Source of the DNA: Deltaproteobacteria bacterium
GTDB taxonomy: Bacteria; Desulfobacterota; Desulfobacteria; Desulfobacterales; Desulfatirhabdiaceae
Direction of reading: 5' to 3'
Length of the DNA stretch: 18,633 bases
Assembly: GCA_021778975.1 (NCBI GenBank)
Contig: JAJYBO010000027.1
Span: 1-18,633, forward strand
In this document: positions 7,066-15,045 of the stretch, piece by piece
How the letters are laid out: each line of letters begins with the position of its first letter
Numbering within the stretch: position 1 is the first letter of the stretch
Made by a program: the position numbers and the translations under genes
The notes under the pieces: generated by a model
Database searches by the model: none
What the model saw: the letters and a program-made list of their open reading frames with translations, nothing else
What the model was told of the DNA's origin: nothing

Positions 7066-10000
7066 ATGAATCTTTTTACTGAACATCATTCGCATACCGA
7101 TCTACCTTTCGGCCTCTCCATACTGCATGCCAACCGGCTGGAAGATTTGAGTGACATTGCGATTCAATGGGTGCGTTCCCACCCGCTGGCGCCTTTGGAA
7201 AACGAGCTTTTCATTGTCCAGAGCAACGGCATGGCCCAGTGGCTCAAGCTGGCGCTGGCGGACAATCGGGGTTGCGGCATCAGCGCCGCGGTGTCGTTTC
7301 AGTTTCCGGCGCGGTTTTTGTGGCAGGCCTGCAGACTGGTGCTGGGGAAGGAGCATATCCCGAGGGAATCGCCGTACGATAAATCACGGTTGGTCTGGAG
7401 GCTGATGAACCTGATGCCTTCTTTAGCGGCGGACCCGCTGTTCGCGCCGCTCAGCCGCTTTTTAGCGAATGACCCGGATCAGCGCAAACGCTATCAACTG
7501 GCCTGCCAGTTGGCCGGTCTGTTCGATCAGTATCAGGTGTATCGGGCAGACTGGCTGGAGGACTGGGCTTCGGGCATTGATCAGTTGCGTAACGCGGTGG
7601 GAGCGCTTCTGCCGCTGCCCTCGGAACAATGCTGGCAGCCGGAACTCTGGCGTCGGATTCGGGCCGATATCCCGGCGCCGCAGCAGGATGTCAGCCGTTC
7701 CAGCCTGCATCAACGATTTATGAAGACCTCCGAAACGCTGGGTTCGCGGCCTGCCGGTCTGCCCCGGCGTATTCTCGTTTTCGGCATCTGTTCCATGCCC
7801 CGCCAGTCTTTGGAAGCCTTTCACGCACTGTCCCGGTTTACTCAAATGCTGTTTTTCGTCCACAATCCGTGCCGTCACTACTGGGCGGATATCATTGAGG
7901 ATAAAGACCTGCTGCGCATCGAGAACGCACGTCACGCCCGAAAACCGTCAACATTTCAGGCGCAGACAGGTGGCGCGTCTCAGCATACGCCATCGGAATC
8001 TTTCCAGCCGCAGGTGAATCCGCTTTTAGCCGCCTGGGGGAAACAGGGGCGGGACTATATCGGGCTTCTTTATGGCTACGATCAGCCGGAAGCCTACCGC
8101 GGTCGGTTTGACGCCATTGACGTATTTCAGGATATCGTCAGGGAAAAATCTTCGGAGCGGTTGCTCCATCAGGTGCAGCAGGCGATTCTGGATCTGGAGC
8201 CGCTGCCAGAAACGGCGGAAAACAAACAAATCATTTCCGCTGACGACACTTCCATAACGTTTCAACTGGCCCATAGCCGGCAGCGGGAGGTTGAAATCCT
8301 TCAGGATCAGATGCTGTCCTTTTTTTCGGAGATCGAGGGAATGGCGCCTCAAGACATTATCGTGATGGCTCCGGATATTGAAATGTATGCCCCTCACATC
8401 GAGGCGGTGTTTGGAAATCTGCCCGTTCACGACAGACGTTTTATCCCGTTTACCATTGCGGACAAACCGGAACGCGCCAGCATTGTCCTGTTGACGGCTC
8501 TGGAAAAGCTGCTGAATCTGCCGGCGTCGCGGATGACAGTCAGTGATGTGATGGATATGCTGGAAACGCCAGCATTTCGGAACCGATTTGGTATTCTGGA
8601 GTCTGATTTGCCGGATCTGCATGGCTGGATTCAAGAATCCGGGATCCGCTGGGGACTCAGTGCGGTGCAGCGTCAGGAATTCGGTCTTCCGGAGGACCTG
8701 ACGCAGAATACCTGGCGTTTCGGACTCGATCGAATGCTGCTGGGGTATGCTGCGGGCGGTGGCGCCTCCTGGAGGGGCATTGAACCTTACGATGAGATCG
8801 GCGGTCTGGAAGCTTCACGAATCGGGCCTCTGGCGGTCGTTCTGGAAAAACTGGAAGTTTGCCAGCGAATGTTGATGTGTGATGCGACGGCCTCCGAATG
8901 GGGGCATCGTATCCGCCGACTCTTGACCGATTTTTTCCTGATGGAAAGCAGTCAGGAGCAGCTTTTTCAGCACCGCGCCGAAGATGTGCTGGCGGAATGG
9001 GAATATGCCTGTGCGGATGCGGCGATGGATGAACCGGTTTCGCTGGCAGTGGTGCAAGAAGTGCTGTTGTCGGCGCTGAAAGATGTCAGCAAATCACAGC
9101 AGTTTCTGGCGGGCATGGTCAATTTCTGCACCCTGCTGCCCATGCGAGCCATTCCATTCAAGGTTGTGTGTTTGCTGGGAATGAACGACAGCGATTATCC
9201 CCGAAGCCATCCACCCTTCGATTTCGACCTGATGTCCGGCGCCTATCGTCCCGGAGACCGTTCGCGCCGGGAAGACGACCGTTATCTGTTTCTCGAAGCC
9301 CTGCTTTCGGCGCGGGAAAAGCTCTATATCAGCTATGTCGGTCGCAGTATCCAGGACAACAGCGTTCGAATGCCGTCAGTGCTGGTGGGGCAGTTGCGGG
9401 ATTATATCGCCGCGGGATGGCGGATGAATGATACTTCGGATAATAACGCCGGCTCACGGCTCCTGGAGCGATTGACCTGTCAACATCCGCTTCAGCCTTT
9501 CAGCAGCGCCTACTTTCAAGAGCATTCCCGGCTTTTTACCTATGCGCGAGAGTGGCGCCGTACGCTGGACGCACCCAAATCTCCGTCTCAAGATACCGAA
9601 CTGCCGCCTCTGACAGATGGGGGGCGGTTGAACATGGCGATGTTGATTCATTTTTTGAAAAAACCGACGGCGTTCTTTTTCAATCACCGGCTGAAGATAT
9701 ATCTGGATGAGGGGGATGCGGCCACCGAAGATATGGAGCCGTTTGCGCTGGATCGTCTGTCGCCGTACCGTTTTTGCCCTTCGCTTTTAAACGCCGCGCT
9801 GGCGGCTGCGCCGGATATGTGTTCCGATGCGATGCGGCAAGCGGCAGAGCGTCTGCGCCTCAGTGGTTCATTGCCGCTGAAGGGCGTTGGAGATATGGCC
9901 ATCAATGACCTGACGGCGCCGGTGATGCGCCAGCTTGTTTCCTATCAGAAGCTGCAGGGGCAGTGTCCATGTGATGCGCCGCCGGTTGAAATCATCCATG

Positions 10001-10593
10001 AATTTAAAGTATCCGGACGCGATTTTGTCATGGAAGACTGGCTGGGCGGATTACACACACCGGGTGGTTCGGGAAATTCCTGTACCCGGTGGGAATTCTA
10101 TCATGGCAATATTACAGACGGCGGCAAAGTTTCAAAACCCCATACGCTGATAAGTCTGTGGGTGCGCCATATGGCCGGGTGCGCCCGAAAGCTCGATCTG
10201 ACCAGTTATCTGATAGCGCCGGATGGTGTGGTCGTTTTCGGGCCGATGGATGACGAAACGGCTTTGAAGCACCTGGAAACCATTGTTGAATACTGGTGGA
10301 TTGGGCTTGAGCGACTTTTGCCGGTTACCGCCAAAACAGCTTTTTCATATTTGAATCCCTTGTTGAACGAAGATACCCCCGAAGCTCAGGAGAAAGCCGA
10401 AAAAGCCGCCCGCAGCGTCTATCAGAGGGATGACTTCAATAGTAAGGGGGAAGTGAAATATGATCTTTATCTGCAAAGGGCGTTTCCGGATTTTCACGCG
10501 CTCTGGACAGCGGAAAACAACCGCTTCGTCGCGTTGGCGAAAGCTCTTTACGAACCCATACTTCGGTGTGCAACCGTCATGGATGTATCTTGA
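7066..10593 (+). CDS. recC: Exodeoxyribonuclease V subunit gamma (RecC)
   Basis: RecC is the Chi-scanning subunit of the RecBCD helicase-nuclease, which processes double-strand ends for RecA. The product is 1175 residues, close to E. coli RecC (about 1120). The N-terminus has ENELFIVQSNGMAQWLKLALA, matching the family. At about residues 690-765 lie PMRAIPFKVVCLLGMND, then GDRSRREDDRYLFLEALLSA and LYISYVGRSIQDNS, which closely follow E. coli RecC. The C-terminal third is intact to ILRCATVMDVS. The start ATG has AGGA about 9 bases upstream. There is no frameshift. Oddly, recB and recD are not adjacent: downstream is an unrelated secreted protein and upstream a divergent DUF1003 gene. In most genomes with RecBCD the three are clustered. 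Confidence 0.95.
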   Translation: MNLFTEHHSHTDLPFGLSILHANRLEDLSDIAIQWVRSHPLAPLENELFIVQSNGMAQWLKLALADNRGCGISAAVSFQFPARFLWQACRLVLGKEHIPRESPYDKSRLVWRLMNLMPSLAADPLFAPLSRFLANDPDQRKRYQLACQLAGLFDQYQVYRADWLEDWASGIDQLRNAVGALLPLPSEQCWQPELWRRIRADIPAPQQDVSRSSLHQRFMKTSETLGSRPAGLPRRILVFGICSMPRQSLEAFHALSRFTQMLFFVHNPCRHYWADIIEDKDLLRIENARHARKPSTFQAQTGGASQHTPSESFQPQVNPLLAAWGKQGRDYIGLLYGYDQPEAYRGRFDAIDVFQDIVREKSSERLLHQVQQAILDLEPLPETAENKQIISADDTSITFQLAHSRQREVEILQDQMLSFFSEIEGMAPQDIIVMAPDIEMYAPHIEAVFGNLPVHDRRFIPFTIADKPERASIVLLTALEKLLNLPASRMTVSDVMDMLETPAFRNRFGILESDLPDLHGWIQESGIRWGLSAVQRQEFGLPEDLTQNTWRFGLDRMLLGYAAGGGASWRGIEPYDEIGGLEASRIGPLAVVLEKLEVCQRMLMCDATASEWGHRIRRLLTDFFLMESSQEQLFQHRAEDVLAEWEYACADAAMDEPVSLAVVQEVLLSALKDVSKSQQFLAGMVNFCTLLPMRAIPFKVVCLLGMNDSDYPRSHPPFDFDLMSGAYRPGDRSRREDDRYLFLEALLSAREKLYISYVGRSIQDNSVRMPSVLVGQLRDYIAAGWRMNDTSDNNAGSRLLERLTCQHPLQPFSSAYFQEHSRLFTYAREWRRTLDAPKSPSQDTELPPLTDGGRLNMAMLIHFLKKPTAFFFNHRLKIYLDEGDAATEDMEPFALDRLSPYRFCPSLLNAALAAAPDMCSDAMRQAAERLRLSGSLPLKGVGDMAINDLTAPVMRQLVSYQKLQGQCPCDAPPVEIIHEFKVSGRDFVMEDWLGGLHTPGGSGNSCTRWEFYHGNITDGGKVSKPHTLISLWVRHMAGCARKLDLTSYLIAPDGVVVFGPMDDETALKHLETIVEYWWIGLERLLPVTAKTAFSYLNPLLNEDTPEAQEKAEKAARSVYQRDDFNSKGEVKYDLYLQRAFPDFHALWTAENNRFVALAKALYEPILRCATVMDVS

Positions 10594-10612
10594 AAATATG
10601 CTGTTCGATGAA

Positions 10613-10641
10613 TTGAATTTTATTGTCAATTGCGTTATACC
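10613..10641 (+). promoter_or_regulatory. Possible promoter for the YtfJ-like gene
   Basis: TTGAAT (10613-10618), a 17-bp spacer and TATACC (10636-10641) resemble sigma-70 hexamers in the gap between recC and the next gene, about 110 bp before its ATG. The -10 match is moderate. If real, the downstream gene does not depend on recC transcription. Confidence 0.3.
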
Positions 10642-10750
10642 ACCTGCCACAACGCATGCCGCTGCGTGTTGCATGGCGGCCAGAGATAAGGCGTGAGGAA
10701 ATATAGCCGTCTCTGATTCATACACAACCTGATGAAAGGAGTAGTCAAAA

Positions 10751-11290
10751 ATGAGTCGAAAGTGGATGTGGGGACTGGGTATTTGTGCTGTGGTAATGCT
10801 GATGTTCGGAGCATCGGGATATGCGGAGGAACTGAAAGCCGGGATGAAAGCGCCTGACTGGTCGTTCAAGGATGCGGATGGAAAAGCCTTTACGATGGAA
10901 TCCTGGGCGGGAAAGGTGCTGCTGATCAATTACGTCAATCCCGATTATTCGGATGAAAACAATCATTTGAACGACGCCATGAAAAAGGCCAAAGACCAGG
11001 GGCTGCTCAAGGACGCTACCTACAAGGGAATCGGTATCGCCGACTGCAAAGCCACCTGGAAGCCGGATGCGCTGATTCGGATCATCGCCGCTCATAAAGC
11101 CAAGAAATACAAGACCACCATCCTGTTCGATTATGACGCCACGCTTCGCGACGCCTGGGGATTGAGTAAAGAGGCGAACATGATTCTTCTGGACAAAAAC
11201 CGGGTTGTCAGAGCCATTGCACGAGGCCGGGTGCCGGATAAAGAGGTGGCGTCTCTGGTGAAGATGGCCATTGATCTTCAAAACGAATAG
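10751..11290 (+). CDS. Secreted YtfJ-like thioredoxin-fold protein
   Basis: A 179-residue protein with a signal peptide (charged MSRKWMW, hydrophobic core, likely cleavage near GYA/EE at residues 25-26), so probably periplasmic. The mature part has the thioredoxin-like pattern: GMKAPDWSFKDADGKAF, then KVLLINYVNP at the position of the redox strand, and a C-terminal LRDAWGLSKEANMILLDKNRVVRAIARGR segment, which resembles the YtfJ family. Where thioredoxins have CxxC, this protein has PDYSDEN. The only mature cysteine is in IADCKATW, so disulfide reductase activity is unlikely. A strong AAAGGAG precedes the ATG. It is 157 bp from recC on the same strand, with a possible promoter of its own. Its role is unknown. 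Confidence 0.8.
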   Translation: MSRKWMWGLGICAVVMLMFGASGYAEELKAGMKAPDWSFKDADGKAFTMESWAGKVLLINYVNPDYSDENNHLNDAMKKAKDQGLLKDATYKGIGIADCKATWKPDALIRIIAAHKAKKYKTTILFDYDATLRDAWGLSKEANMILLDKNRVVRAIARGRVPDKEVASLVKMAIDLQNE

Positions 11291-11320
11291 GCGATACCTT
11301 GCTTGTAAATCCGTAACGAA

Positions 11321-11402
11321 TGCGGCGTGCTGATTTTATAGTACGCCGCAACGACGAAGGATGCAGCGCAACGCAGCATCCGGACTTTTTACGAAGCCGT
11401 CA
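11321..11402. repeat. Intergenic repeat element, right-end copy
   Basis: Bases 11339-11402 match 3502-3565 at 60 of 64 positions, ending in the same GACTTTTTACGAAGCCGTCA terminus. The left part has diverged, but forms a longer hairpin: TGCGGCGTGCT (11321-11331) pairs with AGTACGCCGCA (11340-11350), including one G-T pair, around an 8-base loop. It lies between two convergent genes and may help end transcription. Confidence 0.75.
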
Positions 11403-11436
11403 AATCTGTTTATCGAATGTTTACTTCGCTTCCCGT

Positions 11437-12768
11437 TTATTGTGAAAGGGTGCTGTAGTTTGTGACGATGAAGTAGATGTTGTCGTTGGTGGAAAGATCC
11501 GGGCTGTACCGTAAATCCGCCGACACATGGGTAACACCGTCGGAGAGCAGCACGTCGGGAATATGCAGGGACAGATCACTGCCAAGTGTTGACGGCGTAC
11601 AGGAAAATGACGGGTTGTTGATGACACCGAATGTCGTCAACTTGAAAATTGTCGAGTTCGGATACGAAGCGTTATAGATATAAACCAGGTTTGCCCACAG
11701 CGACATCGTTCCCGCCGTCCCCGTATGGGAAAGATACGGAATATTGAGGACGAGATTTCGATCCAGGGTGGCTGTACAACCGGTTTTGATTTCTGAAATC
11801 CGTCCTATCTTGCAGGTTTTACTTTCGGCAAACCAGACATTGCCGTCGGGACCCACGGTGATGCGTCTGGGGCCGCTATTTAAGGAAATATCCGCAAACG
11901 ATTCTGTGACAACCCCAGATGTCGTGACTTTTCCAATGACGCCCTCCCTGTAATCGGTGAACCAGAGATTGCCGTCCGGACCGCACACAATTCCCCATGG
12001 AGTACTGTAAACACCGAAGTTGACGGGAAATTCGGTAATGCTTCCTGAAGGGGTTATTTTTCCGACAGATCCACCGTCATAATCGGTGAACCAGAGATTG
12101 CCGTCCGGACCTGCCGTTATTTCGACAGGAGCGCTGTTAGCGGCCAGTCCCGCAGTGAATTCGGTGATGACCCCGGATGTCGTGATCTTTCCGATGGCAT
12201 GGGCCGTATAATCGGCGAACCAGAGATTGCCGTCCGGGCCCGCGGTGATTCCCAGCGGATAACTGTTGACGGGAAGGCCGGTGGTGAATTCGGTGATGAC
12301 CCCGGACGTCGTGATCTTTCCGATGGCGCCGTAATCGGTGAACCAGAGATTACCGTCCGGACCGAGAGCGATTTCAATGGGACTGCTGTAACTGGGAAGC
12401 CCTGTCGAAAATACGGTGATAACGCCCAACGGCGTGATCCTGCCGATACCGCCGGTTACGGTGAACCAGAGATTGCCGTCCGGACCTGCGGTGATACCCA
12501 TTGGATAGCTATTGTCCGAAAGCCCGTCAGAAAACTCGGTGATAACACCGGATGGCGTGATACGCCCAATACGGTTGCCGGACTGTTCCGTAAACCAGAC
12601 GTTGCCATCCGGTCCTGAAGTTATTCCCCAGGGGCTGGAGCCGGCCGTAAGTCCGGAAGAAAACTCCGTTACCGTTTGGCATGAGGCGTTTCCCGGAAAT
12701 ATCAGTACACTGCATAACACCATAACACAACAAGCTGCAATCGCTTTTGAATATCGGATTTGTTTCAT
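11437..12768 (-). CDS. Secreted seven-bladed Vgb-like beta-propeller protein
   Basis: A 443-residue protein with a signal peptide (residues 1 to about 29). It has seven repeats built on GPDGN(L/V)WF, starting at residues 52, 95, 137, 178, 220, 263 and 307. The 41-44-residue spacing gives one blade each of a seven-bladed propeller of the virginiamycin B lyase (Vgb)/SMP-30-like type. Known Vgb lyases use histidines and a glutamate on the propeller face. Here the propeller has only one histidine (DYTAHAIG), so streptogramin lyase activity is doubtful. Residues from about 333 on form a tail with two related halves (NLVLNIPYLSHTG and DLSLHIPDVLLSDG). The ATG has AAAGGGA upstream. It lies 111 bp downstream of the Tat hydrolase gene on the same strand. 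Confidence 0.85.
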   Translation of the reverse strand: MKQIRYSKAIAACCVMVLCSVLIFPGNASCQTVTEFSSGLTAGSSPWGITSGPDGNVWFTEQSGNRIGRITPSGVITEFSDGLSDNSYPMGITAGPDGNLWFTVTGGIGRITPLGVITVFSTGLPSYSSPIEIALGPDGNLWFTDYGAIGKITTSGVITEFTTGLPVNSYPLGITAGPDGNLWFADYTAHAIGKITTSGVITEFTAGLAANSAPVEITAGPDGNLWFTDYDGGSVGKITPSGSITEFPVNFGVYSTPWGIVCGPDGNLWFTDYREGVIGKVTTSGVVTESFADISLNSGPRRITVGPDGNVWFAESKTCKIGRISEIKTGCTATLDRNLVLNIPYLSHTGTAGTMSLWANLVYIYNASYPNSTIFKLTTFGVINNPSFSCTPSTLGSDLSLHIPDVLLSDGVTHVSADLRYSPDLSTNDNIYFIVTNYSTLSQ

Positions 12769-12879
12769 TGTCGTTTCCCTTTCGCCATGGCGTGATCGAA
12801 TGGCGTTGCGGCAATCCGCCGTGTCTGTCTGGATTCGTTGCGGTTTGCGATGAAAGAAATATGCCGGAACCGTTTCGGA

Positions 12880-14385
12880 TCAATATCCCGAATCATCATA
12901 GGTGGGATTGCCGTGAGAATCCGTACCGGACGGGATGACGTCGGTCGTGTCTATCTGGGCGGTGGGCGCCATGTTCCCCTGACCATCCTGGTATTTGGGG
13001 GCGGCCAGAGTGCTGGAAAGCTGGGCTATCGGATACCAGGCATAGTTGCCGACGACCGCCTTGCGTTTGGTGACGCTTGTGGGCGTGACATTCAGCACCA
13101 TGAAATCTCCCGCAATTACCACATCTCCTTTCGGATAATGATTGCGGATACTTTTGAAAGCCGACTTGATCGTATCATCCGTCGCCTGAAAATGAGTGGC
13201 CACCGCAAGTTTGGGGGCGGGGCTTATCTGGCTGAGCATAAAGCCCAGAGCGCCTTGAGGTGTGTGAGAACTGGTTTGAACGGCTTTGGCAACCGTCAGG
13301 GCCTGTTGAAACCCTGAATCGGCATATGCCTCCGCAGGGGTTCGATATCCCATATTTTTAGCGGCCCAGACTTCCGCCGGCACGACCATTTCATGAATCA
13401 GAACTGTCACACCGCTTGCCTGTTTGATCAATTCATAGCTGGGTCTTGTATCGCCGGTGAAAATGACGGACATGCCGTTCCATTCCAGCTTGTAGCCAAT
13501 GGAGCCTTTTCGGGCGTGTATCATGGGGAAATGCGTGATTTTGACACCGGTGGCGGCGTTGTTATAGGCAACGTTATCGTCGGTCTGATCGCCTTTTTTG
13601 GTCCAGTCCAACTCGATCGGCACCAAAGAATAGCCACCGACTCCATAGCCATCCGTACTGGTGGGATCCGGAGGCCCGATGGTCGGCACAATGGGCATTG
13701 GCGCCACCGGCAGGCCCCAGTCCGTCTGGGTGGGGGGGGTCCAGTTTTTGTAACTGGTGGGAAGAAAGCCGAAACTCTCGGTGTGCCATCGCAGCATATC
13801 CCTGAATTTCTGGCAGAAAACTTTGACGCCATCGTCGTTATAAGTATAGGACGGATCAATCGGGTCTGTCAGATTGGAAGGACTCTGCCCCCACACATAC
13901 AGCGGTGTTTTGCGGTCTTGAGCCGGACCAAACAGGTATATATGCGTCAGATCGCTCATGTGGTCACCGTGGAGGTGCGTCAGAAATATCTTGTCCATCT
14001 TTCGCATGGGAATGCCCATGGCGTTGTATTTGGCCACTACCCCGCTACCGCAGTCAAATATGAATTGATCCAGCGCCTCACCGTTTTTTCCCCCCCCCAC
14101 TTCAATGAAGACACTGTTACATTCCTGAGCCAGACGCGGCAGAAATGACGTTCCCAGAAAGGATATCCGCATTTCATTGTCAGCCAGTGGCTCCGTTCCG
14201 GGGCAATATGTCGGCAGACTTTCGATGTAATCGTTGTTTGTCATCGGGTCGAGCGGCTGGGGGGTGCAGTCACTGGCGCTCGCGGTGGTAACGGCCGCGC
14301 CGCCGGTGGCAACGCCGATGGCCATGCCTCCCAGGGTCATTCCTGAAAGCTTCAGTATATCTCTTCTTGTAATGCCTTTTTCCAT
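12880..14385 (-). CDS. Tat-exported metallo-beta-lactamase-fold hydrolase (RNase Z/GntH-like)
   Basis: A 501-residue protein with a twin-arginine signal (TRRDILKLSG, R7-R8, then a Gly/Ala-rich hydrophobic stretch to about residue 38), so it is folded and exported. The MBL domain begins near residue 72 (MRISFLGTS). The metal motif is HLHGDH (H137, H139, D141, H142). Further likely ligands are H290 (before GSIGYKLE), D312 (FTGDTRPS) and H398 (VATHF). The FTGDTRP and ligand order resemble RNase Z-like enzymes, and I recall similar proteins annotated as GntH-like, but the substrate is unknown. The start has GGAAAGGA upstream. Homopolymers are notable: G9 followed by A6 on the coding strand at residues 96-100, and C8 at 216-218. 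Gap of 51 bp to the pseudo-receiver gene. Confidence 0.85.
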   Translation of the reverse strand: MEKGITRRDILKLSGMTLGGMAIGVATGGAAVTTASASDCTPQPLDPMTNNDYIESLPTYCPGTEPLADNEMRISFLGTSFLPRLAQECNSVFIEVGGGKNGEALDQFIFDCGSGVVAKYNAMGIPMRKMDKIFLTHLHGDHMSDLTHIYLFGPAQDRKTPLYVWGQSPSNLTDPIDPSYTYNDDGVKVFCQKFRDMLRWHTESFGFLPTSYKNWTPPTQTDWGLPVAPMPIVPTIGPPDPTSTDGYGVGGYSLVPIELDWTKKGDQTDDNVAYNNAATGVKITHFPMIHARKGSIGYKLEWNGMSVIFTGDTRPSYELIKQASGVTVLIHEMVVPAEVWAAKNMGYRTPAEAYADSGFQQALTVAKAVQTSSHTPQGALGFMLSQISPAPKLAVATHFQATDDTIKSAFKSIRNHYPKGDVVIAGDFMVLNVTPTSVTKRKAVVGNYAWYPIAQLSSTLAAPKYQDGQGNMAPTAQIDTTDVIPSGTDSHGNPTYDDSGY

Positions 14386-14436
14386 GGTATTTTTCCTTTC
14401 CTGAAAGATGTGAACGATCCCCTCGTCCGTTTTGAT

Positions 14437-14802
14437 TTATAAGCCGTATTCATCGCTGGTCCGTGCATGTCGCAGCATTTCTGTTTCAATTGCTGTCACC
14501 AGGTCATCGCTGGTGAACAGATGGATGAACTTGCCGGATGGCAGCCATATTTGATGGCGCGCCAGATCAATGCCTATCGGTATGATTTTCGGATAATTCC
14601 GCATCAGCAAAGCAGCGAAGTGAGGATTCAGCGTTATATCGAACAGAACCACCTGGGGATGAGCCGCATTCGCTTTTTTCAGATAATCCGGAGGGACTCC
14701 TTCCATGTTTAAGATTCTGAAGTCCGGTTTTTGCTGCAAGCATGCGCCGACAGCGGATAACACCAGGCTATGGCCGTAAAGCACGATGATTCGCTGTTTC
14801 AT
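14437..14802 (-). CDS. Stand-alone degenerate receiver (pseudo-receiver) protein
   Basis: A 121-residue protein with the size and alternating strand/helix pattern of a response-regulator receiver and no output domain. VVLFDITLN places D55 where receivers carry the phosphoacceptor. However, the N-terminal acidic pair of the magnesium site is absent: RIIVLYGHSLVL stands where relatives have VDDH, and no clear conserved lysine is seen. Normal phosphorylation is therefore doubtful. The frame stays open up to 15021, but ATG 14802 is chosen because AGGAA lies about 9 bases upstream and similarity to receivers begins there. It lies 243 bp downstream of the NarL-type regulator on the same strand, preceded by GTAC-type direct repeats. 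It may act as a docking or competitor module (inference). Confidence 0.65.
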   Translation of the reverse strand: MKQRIIVLYGHSLVLSAVGACLQQKPDFRILNMEGVPPDYLKKANAAHPQVVLFDITLNPHFAALLMRNYPKIIPIGIDLARHQIWLPSGKFIHLFTSDDLVTAIETEMLRHARTSDEYGL

Positions 14803-14945
14803 GAAACCGTTCCTGGAAATCGTGAGAAAAACGGCAATGGGCATGCCCGATGAATTCAAGAAAAAAGATGTGACCAACCCCATATGGCTCAGGTCGGCTG
14901 CAGCGGGCCGCGCCTGACTACATACCAATTCTTTCAGGTTGTCAC

Positions 14946-14995
14946 AATGTACCGGAAGTACAGTTAAGGTACAGTTTGGAGAGAAAAAAGTACAG
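14946..14995 (-). promoter_or_regulatory. Cluster of GTAC-centred direct repeats (possible operator)
   Basis: On the minus strand CTGTACYTY occurs three times in the same orientation: 14987-14995 (CTGTACTTT), 14966-14974 (CTGTACCTT) and 14955-14963 (CTGTACTTC). A fourth GTAC in inverted context is at 14949-14952. Offsets are 21 and 11 bp, about two and one helical turns. The TACYYN core recalls NarL-type heptamers. It lies 144-194 bp upstream of the pseudo-receiver start and downstream of the NarL-type gene. Confidence 0.4.
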
Positions 14996-15045
14996 GGCCT
15001 CGAAAACTTGAGGTGCGGCATATCGCGATACCGATCAATACGTCT

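Noticed and set aside
8026..8634. Minus-strand open frame (202 codons) inside recC
   Set aside because: It lies within conserved RecC coding sequence on the other strand and has no domain-like pattern.
10594..10696. Possible recB start directly after recC
   Set aside because: The frames here end within about 35 codons and lack the Walker A region expected near a RecB N-terminus.
10745..11281. Minus-strand open frame (178 codons) opposite the YtfJ-like gene
   Set aside because: The plus-strand gene has a signal peptide, a family pattern and a strong ribosome site. The antisense frame has none of these.
11437..12768. Antibiotic resistance (virginiamycin B lyase) call
   Set aside because: Fold similarity is clear, but the propeller has one histidine only, so lyase activity is not supported.
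13393..14148. Long plus-strand open frame (251 codons)
   Set aside because: It is entirely antisense to the Tat hydrolase gene, shows no recognisable domain, and its composition follows from the codon bias of the real gene.
14803..15021. N-terminal extension of the pseudo-receiver frame
   Set aside because: The extension has no receiver similarity and covers the GTAC repeats. A better start with AGGAA lies at 14802.
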